Source: Pseudanabaena cinerea FACHB-1277
Lineage (GTDB): Bacteria > Cyanobacteriota > Cyanobacteriia > Pseudanabaenales > Pseudanabaenaceae
Length of the DNA stretch: 64,000 nucleotides
Assembly: GCF_014696345.1 (NCBI RefSeq)
Contig: NZ_JACJPY010000003.1
Coordinates: forward strand, 1 to 64,000
Reading direction: 5' to 3'
A program made the translations under genes and the position numbers. This document shows positions 51,232-59,335 of this stretch, in pieces; the stretch's first letter is position 1; every line of letters begins with the position of its first letter. The notes below the pieces were generated by a model. That model worked only from the letters and a program-made list of their open reading frames with translations. It did not search any database and had not been told where the DNA came from.

Positions 51232-51616
51232 GCTGAATATTTTAAGTCAGCGCTTTATGCCACTTTACAAATTATCACTTTACAAATTATCACTTTACAA
51301 ATTACTAGTGCAGGCGATCGCCTGCATAATTGCTAGTACTTGTCTGGCAACCCCATCATTAAATGCCCAAACGCAAGCAGATTTAGCTCCAGAAGATATT
51401 CCCGAAGAAGTTTTGCGTGGGGAAATTTATACCGATGCGCGATCGCCCATTGATGGCACACTGCTAACGGCTACAGAATATGTGGAACTAATGGAGAATT
51501 TGCGATCGCTAGATCGTATTCCTCCTGAAGATCTGGTCTCACCCCAAATCCAAGAAGTAATCAATCTCTTGAAATTACGCAAATTCCTAAGACAAATCGT
51601 GCCATTTATTCCCTAA
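51203..51616 (+). CDS. Exported protein of unknown function, conserved-looking C-terminal half
   Basis: A product of 137 residues if started at ATG 51203, five bases after GGAGG and 29 bases inside the end of the preceding gene. The N-terminus carries a triple LYKLS repeat from a 15-base tandem repeat (51261-51305), then a signal-like VQAIACIIASTCLATPSLNAQ. The mature part is acidic (PEDIPEEVLRGEIYTDARSPIDGTLLTATEYVELME), of a type I have seen as conserved hypothetical in cyanobacteria. A start at ATG 51257 is also possible. No function can be assigned. Confidence 0.78.
   Translation: MIFQISWGVRLNILSQRFMPLYKLSLYKLSLYKLLVQAIACIIASTCLATPSLNAQTQADLAPEDIPEEVLRGEIYTDARSPIDGTLLTATEYVELMENLRSLDRIPPEDLVSPQIQEVINLLKLRKFLRQIVPFIP
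51261..51305. repeat. Three 15-base tandem repeats inside a coding leader
   Basis: CACTTTACAAATTAT is repeated three times in exact 15-base steps, adding the residues LYKLS in frame before the signal peptide of the 51203-51616 product. Confidence 0.95.
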
Positions 51617-51639
51617 TCCCAAATAAAGAAATAGAGCGT

Positions 51640-51727
51640 CAGACAAGATGTCTGACCCACAGAAGTAAAATCCCTGTGGAACCTCAGACAAGATGTCTGA
51701 CCCACAGAAGTAAAATCCCTGTGGAAC
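51640..51727. repeat. Two 45-base direct repeats, each with two small hairpins
   Basis: The unit from 51640 recurs from 51685, identical over 43 bases. Each copy has AGACA-aga-TGTCT and CCACAG-(11)-CTGTGG inverted repeats. GGGCatcttGCCC follows at about 51728. This looks like a REP-type element between converging genes, and may also act as a terminator region for both. Confidence 0.92.
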
Positions 51728-51809
51728 GGGCATCTTGCCCGCTTATAGTTAAGATTTGTTAGTTAAGATTTGTTAGTCAATAAGATAACTTTGCCATTCT
51801 GGGCTTTGG

Positions 51810-52595
51810 CTAACTAATCGCAGCAGAACCGCGATAAATGCGCTCCGCTTGAGATTGAGATAGCCATACAGGTAGATCGCCAGAATTTTGCTTGGTCATA
51901 GAGTCATGCTGTTGAGAATCGGCAATGGGGGGAGCGCTAGTACTGACAAAACTCTCATTGACAGAATTAGATAATATCGATTGCGGCGGCTCGAAATCAT
52001 CCGTATTGGGGTTATAGGATAGGATTTCCCCTGTCTCAATGTCATAAATCCAGCCGTAAATCGACATCTTGTTCTGATGCAACTTAGAACGGACAACAGG
52101 ATAGGTTTTTAAATTTTCGATTTGCGTCACCACATTTTCCGCCATCGTGATCGTTAAAAGCTCTTTACCCTTAACGTCGCTATAGTTTTCTTGAATGAGG
52201 CGGCGCGTAGCTTCAGCGTGTTGGAGCCATTCATAGACAAGGGGCATTTCTAGCCTTAGCTTTTCTAATTTGAGCAGACCTTTCATCGCGCCACAGTTAG
52301 AATGCCCGCAGATAATTACCTGTTCGATGCCCAAGGCATGGATGGCATATTCGATCGCTGCCCCTTCACCACCATTGGCAGAGCCGAAAGGAGGGACAAG
52401 ATTGCCTGCATTGCGAATGATAAATAAGTCGCCTACCCCTGACTGAGTAATCAAATGTGGCACGATCCGCGAATCAGAGCAGGTAATAAATAGTACTCTT
52501 GGTTTTTGACCTTCAGCGAGTTGCTCAAATATTTCTTGATTGGCGGGAAAATAGGAAGACTGAAATTTATGTAAACCTTTAAGTAGCTTTCTCAT
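51810..52595 (-). CDS. ccaA: Beta-carbonic anhydrase, carboxysomal CcaA type
   Basis: Turns bicarbonate into CO2 beside Rubisco inside beta-carboxysomes. The 261-residue protein has zinc ligands Cys39 and Asp41 in CSDSR, and His98 and Cys101 in HSNCG. The long C-terminal extension that marks CcaA ends in PVWLSQSQAERIYRGSA, which resembles the encapsulation tail binding CcmM or CcmK. Start at ATG 52595 (MRKLLKGLHKFQ), matching the family N-terminus; the frame is open to a GTG at 52628. No other carboxysome genes are in the window. Confidence 0.93.
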   Translation of the reverse strand: MRKLLKGLHKFQSSYFPANQEIFEQLAEGQKPRVLFITCSDSRIVPHLITQSGVGDLFIIRNAGNLVPPFGSANGGEGAAIEYAIHALGIEQVIICGHSNCGAMKGLLKLEKLRLEMPLVYEWLQHAEATRRLIQENYSDVKGKELLTITMAENVVTQIENLKTYPVVRSKLHQNKMSIYGWIYDIETGEILSYNPNTDDFEPPQSILSNSVNESFVSTSAPPIADSQQHDSMTKQNSGDLPVWLSQSQAERIYRGSAAIS

Positions 52596-52816
52596 ATGCA
52601 AATTAGTACCGTAATCATCTATTATCACCCTTTTCGGACATTACAGCACCTTGATAAATGAGTTAAATAGAATAACGGTAAAGGTTTCTGAGCAAAGGAA
52701 GATACATTTCGTAACAATGCCCCGTGACTTTAATAGCGATCGCCGCCATCGCCAACTAGATATATGCAAAAATTTGTATAGATATCCTAATCCGCTATTC
52801 CTAATCCGCTATATTT

Positions 52817-53677
52817 ATGCTGAATGCTACCCTCGCCGCCAAACTCGATCGCCTCAAACAGATTTTCGCAGAGTCATCGCAGGTGCTGGTTGCCTATTCG
52901 GGAGGCATCGACAGCACCCTTATCGCCAAAATTGCCTTTGATGTTCTTGGCGATCGCGCCTTAGCAATTACCGCCAGCTCGCCATCCTTATTACCCGCCG
53001 ATCTTGATGCCGCCAAAGTGCAAGCAGAATTTATAGGCATCAAACATCAGGTGGTGCAGACCCATGAAATGAACAACCCCAATTACACCACCAACCCCAT
53101 CAACCGATGCTATTTTTGCAAAAGTGAACTCCATGACACCCTCAAACCCCTAGCTAAGCAAATGGGCTACGGTTATGTGGTGGATGGGTTAAACGCCGAT
53201 GACTTGCAAGACTATCGCCCAGGCATCCAAGCCGCAAAGGAACGGGGTGTGCGATCGCCCCTTGCCGAAGTGGGGGTCAGTAAACTCGAAGTGCGGATGC
53301 TATCAGAATATTTAGGCTTACCTTGGTGGGACAAGCCTTCACAGCCATGCCTAAGCTCGCGGTTTCCCTATGGCGAAGAGATTACAGTTGAGAAATTGCG
53401 AAGGGTGGGGCAAGCAGAGCAGTATCTGCGCGATCGCGGCTGGCGCGGGGATATCAGGGTGCGATCGCTCGCTGACACCGCCAAAATCGAAGTGCCAAGC
53501 GATCGGCTCCATGAGTTTATGACCACGATGCACCTGCCAGAACTAACAAGAGCCTTTCGTGAGTATGGCTTTACCAGCATCACTTTGGACTTAGAAGGCT
53601 TTAAAAGTGGCAAGCTCAATGAGGCGATTAATGCCGTAAACAATAGGGCGATCGCTGTAGCTGGGACGATTAACTAA
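52817..53677 (+). CDS. larE: ATP-dependent sacrificial sulfur transferase LarE
   Basis: LarE delivers sulfur to the nickel-pincer cofactor precursor of lactate racemase-like enzymes. The 286-residue PP-loop protein has SGGIDST (28-34), GLNADD, RSPLAEVG, and three cysteines: Cys98 and Cys101 (NRCYFCKSEL) and Cys178 (QPCLSSR). The Cys trio suggests the type that carries an iron-sulfur cluster instead of sacrificing one Cys. No larB, larC or larA is near. A hairpin terminator follows at 53690-53726. Confidence 0.93.
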   Translation: MLNATLAAKLDRLKQIFAESSQVLVAYSGGIDSTLIAKIAFDVLGDRALAITASSPSLLPADLDAAKVQAEFIGIKHQVVQTHEMNNPNYTTNPINRCYFCKSELHDTLKPLAKQMGYGYVVDGLNADDLQDYRPGIQAAKERGVRSPLAEVGVSKLEVRMLSEYLGLPWWDKPSQPCLSSRFPYGEEITVEKLRRVGQAEQYLRDRGWRGDIRVRSLADTAKIEVPSDRLHEFMTTMHLPELTRAFREYGFTSITLDLEGFKSGKLNEAINAVNNRAIAVAGTIN

Positions 53678-54395
53678 TAAATTAAATGAAAAGAAAAAGA
53701 TATTTCATCAAAACATCTTTTTCTTTGATTAGAAATACTTATAGCTTCACTACAAACTCCATCGCTTAACTTTTTAATGACTTCTGGATACTTACGACTT
53801 TTTACGGGCTAAAAAACTAGATTTAGTACAAACCAAACATTTTTAGCATCAAAATCCTAAATAGATTCTATAGGTTTTGGTTTTAAATCTATCCTAGGAC
53901 AGATTTACTGCAAATCACGGAACTTAGTGACCGAAATCACGCCTATATATGGTTTGCATAAAACTAGATCAATTTAAGCAAGATTACTTAAGATGATATT
54001 TTGCTAAATAATAGTCCACAAAGCACATAAAAGTTATTTAAGCACAAAATCATCTATACCTTTAGACATAGTTTTGTGGGTGATTTTTAGTGGTATTCAG
54101 GGCAAACTTCTATTTTGATAATCAATTCTAATGAGAAAGAAGCAAAAAATTGATTTTTAGCTAAGAAAAATCGCTGAATATGTTGCCAGATAAGGCTTTG
54201 ATGGCTTCGCTATTGCTATTTTGAAGAATCGTGATAGTCTGAATTCATCGAAATAAACATCAATAGTTACTGATACTTAATGACTGTTTAATCATCAACC
54301 AGACTCAGTAGCTGTTTATACGAAACCTTGATGAACTGCTCCATTAGCCATTTTCAGAGCCTGACTCTAACTGAGATTAGTTCGCAAATTGCCAA
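53678..54395. other. 718-base intergenic region before the RlpA gene
   Basis: AT-rich, with the larE terminator at its start. A CACAAAA/TTTTGTG inverted repeat lies at about 54043-54097. No reading frame is convincing. I looked for the c-di-AMP (ydaO-type) riboswitch sometimes found before cyanobacterial wall genes and saw no matching conserved blocks. The long leader still suggests some 5' regulation of the RlpA gene. Confidence 0.5.
53690..53726 (+). terminator. Terminator after larE
   Basis: AAAGAAAAAGAT at 53690-53701 pairs with ATCTTTTTCTTT at 53715-53726 (12 bases, loop 13), 12 bases past the larE stop. The stem is AT-rich and ends in a T-rich tract. Confidence 0.7.
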
Positions 54396-55502
54396 ATGTT
54401 AATGCAACATCCTAGTCGTTTACCTTCATTGTCTGCTTTACCTATTTTACCTATGCTTAATTGGAATTGGAGTCAAGCCTTCTCTCAGTCGCTGCTGACC
54501 CTGACAATCATCTCGGCTCTTGCGGGACATAGCGCACAGGCACAAACAGAACCTACTGCTACTACCTCCATTAAGGTGGGTGAAACCAGATCCCAGTCTC
54601 TAGCTAGAGGGCGCAACGATGCGATCGCCCGCATTCATGCTCACAAGCTAGATGGCAAAAATGCCGCCACCGTATATGTTAGAGGCATTCCTGTAGTTAC
54701 CTATGTTGAGTCCGAAGACTCAGGTACAACATCCATTGCCAACCAAGTTTCTAACCAAGCTACCCCCAATTCCTCGGCAACTGGCTCTACAACAACTAAA
54801 AGTAAAAATACTTCTAAAACCATTAGCGAAGTAAAATCCACTTCAGAAGCGATCGCCTCTCAAGACAACCCTGAAGCTTTACTTGTATCCCCTAATCCCA
54901 TTGAAAGAGCCACCGCCGTTGCCGCGCTAATCAATCAATTTAATCGCGATGGCATTGATCCTAGTCAGATTGTCCCCATTTGGAGGGATGGTAAATATTT
55001 AATCAAAATTGGCGATCGTACGATGCTCAAATTTGACGATCGGGCATTATTCCCTGACTCACTCAAAAATCAAACTGAGGATGTTTTAGAATCAGCCAAT
55101 TTGTTAAGGCGCTTACTTGGCGGAGCTGCGCCGATATCTGAGGTCGTTAATGCACCTAAAAAGCAGCCAGTCGCCTCCATCAGTCCAACCTTTACAAATC
55201 GCATTGTGTCGGTGTTGTCTGGCATGGCTTCTTGGTATGGACCTGGGTTTGATGGCAACTATAGTGCCAGTGGTGAAATATTTAGAGCCAGTGAGCTAAC
55301 AGCCGCCCACCCTGATTTGCCCTTCGGCACTATGGTAAGGGTCATCAATCTCGACAATGGTCAGTCAGTGGTTGTCCGCATTAATGATCGCGGTCCCTAT
55401 GCTCATGGGCGCGTAATTGACATCTCGGCGGCGGCGGCAAATGTAATTGGTCTGATCGCTTCAGGTATTGCCCCTGTCAGACTTGAAATATTGTCACAAT
55501 AG
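54396..55502 (+). CDS. rlpA: RlpA-like septal/lytic transglycosylase family protein
   Basis: A 368-residue exported protein. The N-terminus is hydrophobic (SQSLLTLTIISALAGHSAQAQ, cleavage after AQA). The middle is Ser/Thr-rich with GRNDAIARIHAHKLDGKNAATVYVRGIPVVTY. The C-terminal double-psi beta-barrel (about 285-368) holds GMASWYGPGFDGNYSASGE, AAHPDLPFGTMVRV, and INDRGPYAHGRVIDIS with the conserved DRGP. RlpA proteins bind or cut peptidoglycan glycan strands at division sites. No SPOR domain is seen, as usual in cyanobacterial forms. A terminator follows at 55544-55585. Confidence 0.88.
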   Translation: MLMQHPSRLPSLSALPILPMLNWNWSQAFSQSLLTLTIISALAGHSAQAQTEPTATTSIKVGETRSQSLARGRNDAIARIHAHKLDGKNAATVYVRGIPVVTYVESEDSGTTSIANQVSNQATPNSSATGSTTTKSKNTSKTISEVKSTSEAIASQDNPEALLVSPNPIERATAVAALINQFNRDGIDPSQIVPIWRDGKYLIKIGDRTMLKFDDRALFPDSLKNQTEDVLESANLLRRLLGGAAPISEVVNAPKKQPVASISPTFTNRIVSVLSGMASWYGPGFDGNYSASGEIFRASELTAAHPDLPFGTMVRVINLDNGQSVVVRINDRGPYAHGRVIDISAAAANVIGLIASGIAPVRLEILSQ

Positions 55503-55543
55503 CAATTGCGGGGATTGTGACAATCAAAACAAATCAAAACAAA

Positions 55544-55585
55544 AAATAGCGAGATGTCAGTCTTATTGACAATATCTCGCTATTT
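55544..55585 (+). terminator. Terminator after the RlpA gene
   Basis: AAATAGCGAGAT at 55544-55555 pairs with ATCTCGCTATTT at 55574-55585, with an inner GTCA/TGAC pairing. It begins 41 bases after the stop. Confidence 0.85.
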
Positions 55586-55793
55586 CAATGGGCTTAACGA
55601 AACATCTATGTTGCTGTATTTATAATTGCAAATGCTGACTATTTTTACATCGGCTAAATAGCCTACAGCTTTTTTGCGCTGACTAAAAACCCAAAAATCT
55701 TTTTGAATTTGATATAGCCTATGGAAGCTTGAGGTGGTGCCAAAAGATATTTCAAAGGTCTTTTTGGGTGATAAATCAGCGCAAAGCGCTGTA

Positions 55794-57518
55794 TTAATAA
55801 TTACTAGCGGTTTTACGGTGATGGATTTCGGTCAAGCTATTTGTCTTCAATACCTTCCCATTTTGGGCTGTGGCGTAGATTAGCCAATGATCACCGCACT
55901 CCATTCTCTGGGCTACTTGGCATTCTAAATATGCTAGACAATCAGTGAGGATCAGTCCCCCTTCCGTTGATTCAATTTTGACATCTTGAAAGCGATCTTC
56001 GCCAGGGGCATACTTTTTCATGAAGTATTTGTGAAGCTGTTTGCCTTGCTCAAGGATATTGAGAACAAAGCGATCGCCTTCGTAGAGATAGGACTCTACG
56101 GCGCGATCTTTAGCAACAGAGATCGTTAGCCCTGGAGGGTTGAAAGACGCTTGAGAGACCCAAGAGGCAAGCATCGCTGTAGAGATTTCGCCACGTTTGA
56201 CAGTCAGCACCGACATTGAGCCAATGATCCGACCCACTGCCTGCTCTACGGTGCTGCCAGGGTTGAGGGTAGTGCGAACTTTTTTGAGACGTTTGAGGTT
56301 TTGGGCGAAGTCTGTACCTGTTTCTTCGCAAAGTTGCAAGGTTGCTTCGGTGGGGGTAAATTTGACGCGAATTGGCTCAAAGGCGAGGATATAGCCCGCA
56401 TCTTTTAGCTTACCTGCGATTATATCCACGGCTTCACCGCTCCAGCCATAGGAGCCGAATACACCCGTCTGATAGCTTTTAGAGGCGGTGGACAGCACAA
56501 TGCCAAGGGCAGTCTGTACCTGTGTGGGCAGGTGTCCGCCGAGGGTGGGTGAGCCAATTAGGAATCCTGAAGACTTTTCGATCGCCGCCTTAATTTCTTC
56601 GGGTTCGGCATTTTCGCAATTGATCAATTCCACAGCTACTCCCGCCTTAGTGATCCCTTTAGCGATCGCATTGGCAAGGGTGGTGGTATTGCCGTAGGCA
56701 GAAGCAAACAGGAGGGCTACAGAAATATTTTGCTGTTTTTGGTTATCGCACCATTGACGGTATAGCTTGACCAGTTCATTAAGACCATAGCGCAGCATTG
56801 GTCCGTGGGCAGGAGCATAAAAACTGGCAGGAATGTCTGCTAGTTTATCTAAAGCTGCTTCAACTTGGCGCACTTGATTGACCATAGTGCTGTCGAAATA
56901 GTAGCGACGATCGCTAAGTAGTTGACTCCAACCCTCATCAAATATCTGATCGCCACAAAGATGCGCGGCAAATAGTTTGTCAGTGTAAAGAATTTGGGCT
57001 TTGGGGTCATAGGTACAGAGTGCGTCAGGGTGGCGTGGGGTTGATGTGGGGATAAACTTGAGGGTATGACCTTTGCCGAGATCGAGGGTTTCTTCACCGC
57101 GTACTGTTTGGATTTTAATATTTTCGCCTAGTCCTTGCCGCAGTGCGATCGCCCCTGGATTGGTGCAGATAAACGTGAGGCGATCGTTTTTAGCGAGCAA
57201 TGCTTTGAGGGTTTCGATACGGTTTTGGTTCACATGACCCAAAATGACATAGCTAATATCTAGAATATTGGTGCGTAACATGAGTTCACGCAAATATATT
57301 TCTGTAAAAGTCTCCCCTGGTGGGTCAATCAATGCCTGCAAATTGCCTTGAATCAAAAATGAATTGGCGGTTGTTCCCTTCTCTAGGCCGTACTCCACCT
57401 CAAAGCGCAAACGGTTCCAACTGCGCGATCGCATGGCAATAGTTTCGGCGGCAATGTAGGCGGTTTGGACATCGCGGGGTTTAGTAGAAGACTTAGCAAA
57501 AGACTTAGCAAAAGACAT
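55794..57518 (-). CDS. flv1: Flavodiiron protein, Flv1-type with non-canonical diiron site
   Basis: Flavodiiron proteins of the Flv1/Flv3 class pass electrons from photosystem I to oxygen under fluctuating light. The 574-residue protein has a metallo-beta-lactamase-like domain (40-260), a flavodoxin domain (FASAYGNTTTLANAIAKGI, about 270-410) and a C-terminal NAD(P)H:flavin reductase-like domain. The diiron ligands HxExDH are replaced by HVNQNR (His95, Asn97, Asn99, Arg100), and the next His is replaced in TPRHPDAL. This pattern is that of Flv1/Flv2, not Flv3/Flv4. No flv4 operon is present, hence Flv1. Start ATG 57518 with GGAG eight bases upstream. The N-terminus has a SFAK-SFAK duplication. 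Confidence 0.9.
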   Translation of the reverse strand: MSFAKSFAKSSTKPRDVQTAYIAAETIAMRSRSWNRLRFEVEYGLEKGTTANSFLIQGNLQALIDPPGETFTEIYLRELMLRTNILDISYVILGHVNQNRIETLKALLAKNDRLTFICTNPGAIALRQGLGENIKIQTVRGEETLDLGKGHTLKFIPTSTPRHPDALCTYDPKAQILYTDKLFAAHLCGDQIFDEGWSQLLSDRRYYFDSTMVNQVRQVEAALDKLADIPASFYAPAHGPMLRYGLNELVKLYRQWCDNQKQQNISVALLFASAYGNTTTLANAIAKGITKAGVAVELINCENAEPEEIKAAIEKSSGFLIGSPTLGGHLPTQVQTALGIVLSTASKSYQTGVFGSYGWSGEAVDIIAGKLKDAGYILAFEPIRVKFTPTEATLQLCEETGTDFAQNLKRLKKVRTTLNPGSTVEQAVGRIIGSMSVLTVKRGEISTAMLASWVSQASFNPPGLTISVAKDRAVESYLYEGDRFVLNILEQGKQLHKYFMKKYAPGEDRFQDVKIESTEGGLILTDCLAYLECQVAQRMECGDHWLIYATAQNGKVLKTNSLTEIHHRKTASNY

Positions 57519-57613
57519 TGTTAGCTCCAAACATATATAAGGATGTTAGCTTTAGTGTACTGACTCAATGACCTGATTGATTGAGATTTTAAGCAAGCGC
57601 AAAGCGTCATATT

Positions 57614-58438
57614 TCATGCGCCCATGCCTGAATAATGCTTAATGCCCTTTTGCCATAGCCATTGTTTTGTCACAAAAGCGATCGCCATCCATCCCAACAT
57701 CACCAAAATCCCTTGCCAAATATTTACCGTCTTACCAATCAAAATTGCCGCAGGGAAATAGACCATATAGGGAAAAGGTGTAAACATGACAATATCGCGC
57801 ATAAGTGGCGGAAATAGATCCAATGGCGCAATAATTCCTGACAGGAAAATGTATAGCAAAAACCAAAACTGCTCTAACGCACTGGCTCTCTCTGTCCAAA
57901 AGGAAAATAGGGCAAATACATATTGAATTAGAAAGCGCAAACTAAAGGCGATCGCCACCGTGATGATGGCGGCTAAAGCATTAGTAAAGGAGGGAACCCA
58001 AAAAGATTGTGGATAAATCATAAAAAATAGAACGACTAAACCCACCAACAAAGGAAATCTTGCCCAGCGTTCGGCGAGATGTCCTAGAAAGTGATGCCAA
58101 AATGGAGCAACGGGCTGCAACAGGCGATGGGAAAGCTGTCCTGAAACTAAATCGTTCTCAAAGTCCCAAATCACCCAAACGATATTGAACTGGCGCACGA
58201 TAAATACAGCTAAAAAGTAGCGAATAAACTCAATGGAAGTTAGGGCAATTTCCTTGGCTTCAGCAGCTTTAAGCCAAGCTCCCATTAAAATAAATGGCAG
58301 AACATTAGATAGCATCCAAATAAATAGTTCCGCCCGATATTCGAGCATATAGGCGTAGTAGGTGGTGAAGAGCGTATGGGTGACCCGCCAACTATGCGCT
58401 AGTTGCTGGGAGATATTTTTTGAGATAGATTTAGGCAT
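57614..58438 (-). CDS. ABC-2 type transporter permease (DUF990 family)
   Basis: A 274-residue membrane protein with six hydrophobic helices (LFIWMLSNVLPFILMGAWL, LLVGLVVLFFMIYPQSFWV, LLYIFLSGIIAPLDLFPPL, ILVMLGWMAIAFVTKQWLW). It is of the ABC-2/DUF990 type that acts with a second permease and an ATPase. The loop WDFENDLVSGQLSHRLLQPV is typical. No ATPase or partner permease is adjacent. The substrate is unknown. It is separated from flv1 by about 95 bases. Confidence 0.9.
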   Translation of the reverse strand: MPKSISKNISQQLAHSWRVTHTLFTTYYAYMLEYRAELFIWMLSNVLPFILMGAWLKAAEAKEIALTSIEFIRYFLAVFIVRQFNIVWVIWDFENDLVSGQLSHRLLQPVAPFWHHFLGHLAERWARFPLLVGLVVLFFMIYPQSFWVPSFTNALAAIITVAIAFSLRFLIQYVFALFSFWTERASALEQFWFLLYIFLSGIIAPLDLFPPLMRDIVMFTPFPYMVYFPAAILIGKTVNIWQGILVMLGWMAIAFVTKQWLWQKGIKHYSGMGA

Positions 58439-58553
58439 TGTGATGATAAATTGTTCAAACTATAGCGTTTTGGCAATGGTTGGATGAGATGTGGAGGCAA
58501 TGCCAAGCATGACAATAATTGCTTCGTCTCGCTTCATAGGACTACTACCTTAG

Positions 58554-58595
58554 TGCGTATACATCAGTGCGTATACATCAGTGCGTATACATCAG
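58554..58595. repeat. Three exact 14-base tandem repeats
   Basis: TGCGTATACATCAG is repeated exactly three times (58554-58567, 58568-58581, 58582-58595), 23 bases before the ATG of the 58618 gene, in the divergent promoter region. The same TGCGTA core occurs in the 11-base repeat at 38180. Confidence 0.95.
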
Positions 58596-58617
58596 CCTAC
58601 TCATGTAAAATAAAATC

Positions 58618-59304
58618 ATGATTACACCTCTCAAACGTAAAAGCTTTGATGAACTGATTCCAGCCGTGCCGACGGCTGAGCAGTATCAATACTATTGGGG
58701 CGATGGTCAGAGTGTCTTTCGCCGAGTTGCCATTTCCATTGCCAGTGTAATTATTTTTACGATCCTTTACAACCGCGTCCATGAGAATAACCCCAGTAGC
58801 TTTGCGGCATTGATGATGTTTGTATGTGCAGCTTTGGGCGGTTTGTATTGGATGCTAGAGCCAGTAATCACGGCGAGTATTCGCAATGCCAAGTTACGGC
58901 GCTTTGCCTATTGTGGATTTTGGCAAGCGGAAGTTCTAGATGTTTATGTTTCCCAAGAGGTACTGGCGCGATCAGAAAAGGTGAATGCCAGAGGCAGGGT
59001 GGATGTTAGCTATGATGCTGAAAGTTTCTTGAATATTGAACTTGGGGATGAAACAGAATTTGTGACCACTTTGCGATTGCCGATGAAGCGGGAACTGAAG
59101 CGGATTCGCCCTGAGCAAACTGTATATATGTTGTTGTTTTCCAACGATCGCCGCTTTGGCAGGGTCAGCCGCCAGACCTCCGATGCCTATATCCCGCAAT
59201 ACAATCTCTGGGTGGGTGACTATCCCTATGTGCGCCGCGATGCTTTTATCGATTTAGCCAAGTATATCAACAAGCGATCGCCCAACCGCCAACCCCAAAT
59301 CTAG
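58618..59304 (+). CDS. Conserved-looking membrane protein of unknown function
   Basis: A 228-residue protein with two membrane helices (VAISIASVIIFTILYNRV, FAALMMFVCAALGGLYWML, about 35-85). A cytoplasmic or lumenal beta-rich domain follows (RRFAYCGFWQAEVLDVYVSQE, FVTTLRLPMKRELKRIRP, VYMLLFSNDRRFGRVS). Similar cyanobacterial proteins are sometimes labelled phosphate-transport permease without evidence. I assign no function. A pentapeptide-repeat gene follows 31 bases later and may be co-transcribed. Confidence 0.85.
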   Translation: MITPLKRKSFDELIPAVPTAEQYQYYWGDGQSVFRRVAISIASVIIFTILYNRVHENNPSSFAALMMFVCAALGGLYWMLEPVITASIRNAKLRRFAYCGFWQAEVLDVYVSQEVLARSEKVNARGRVDVSYDAESFLNIELGDETEFVTTLRLPMKRELKRIRPEQTVYMLLFSNDRRFGRVSRQTSDAYIPQYNLWVGDYPYVRRDAFIDLAKYINKRSPNRQPQI

Positions 59305-59335
59305 CCATTTACCCAGCTATTTACCCAGCTATTTT

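Noticed and set aside
51640-51727. CRISPR-like array from the direct repeats
   Set aside because: Only two contiguous copies with no variable spacers; this is a tandem duplicated palindromic element.
53940-54395. Possible c-di-AMP (ydaO) riboswitch in the long leader of the RlpA-like gene
   Set aside because: Such riboswitches precede wall-remodelling genes in some cyanobacteria, but none of the conserved G-rich and pairing blocks could be found here.
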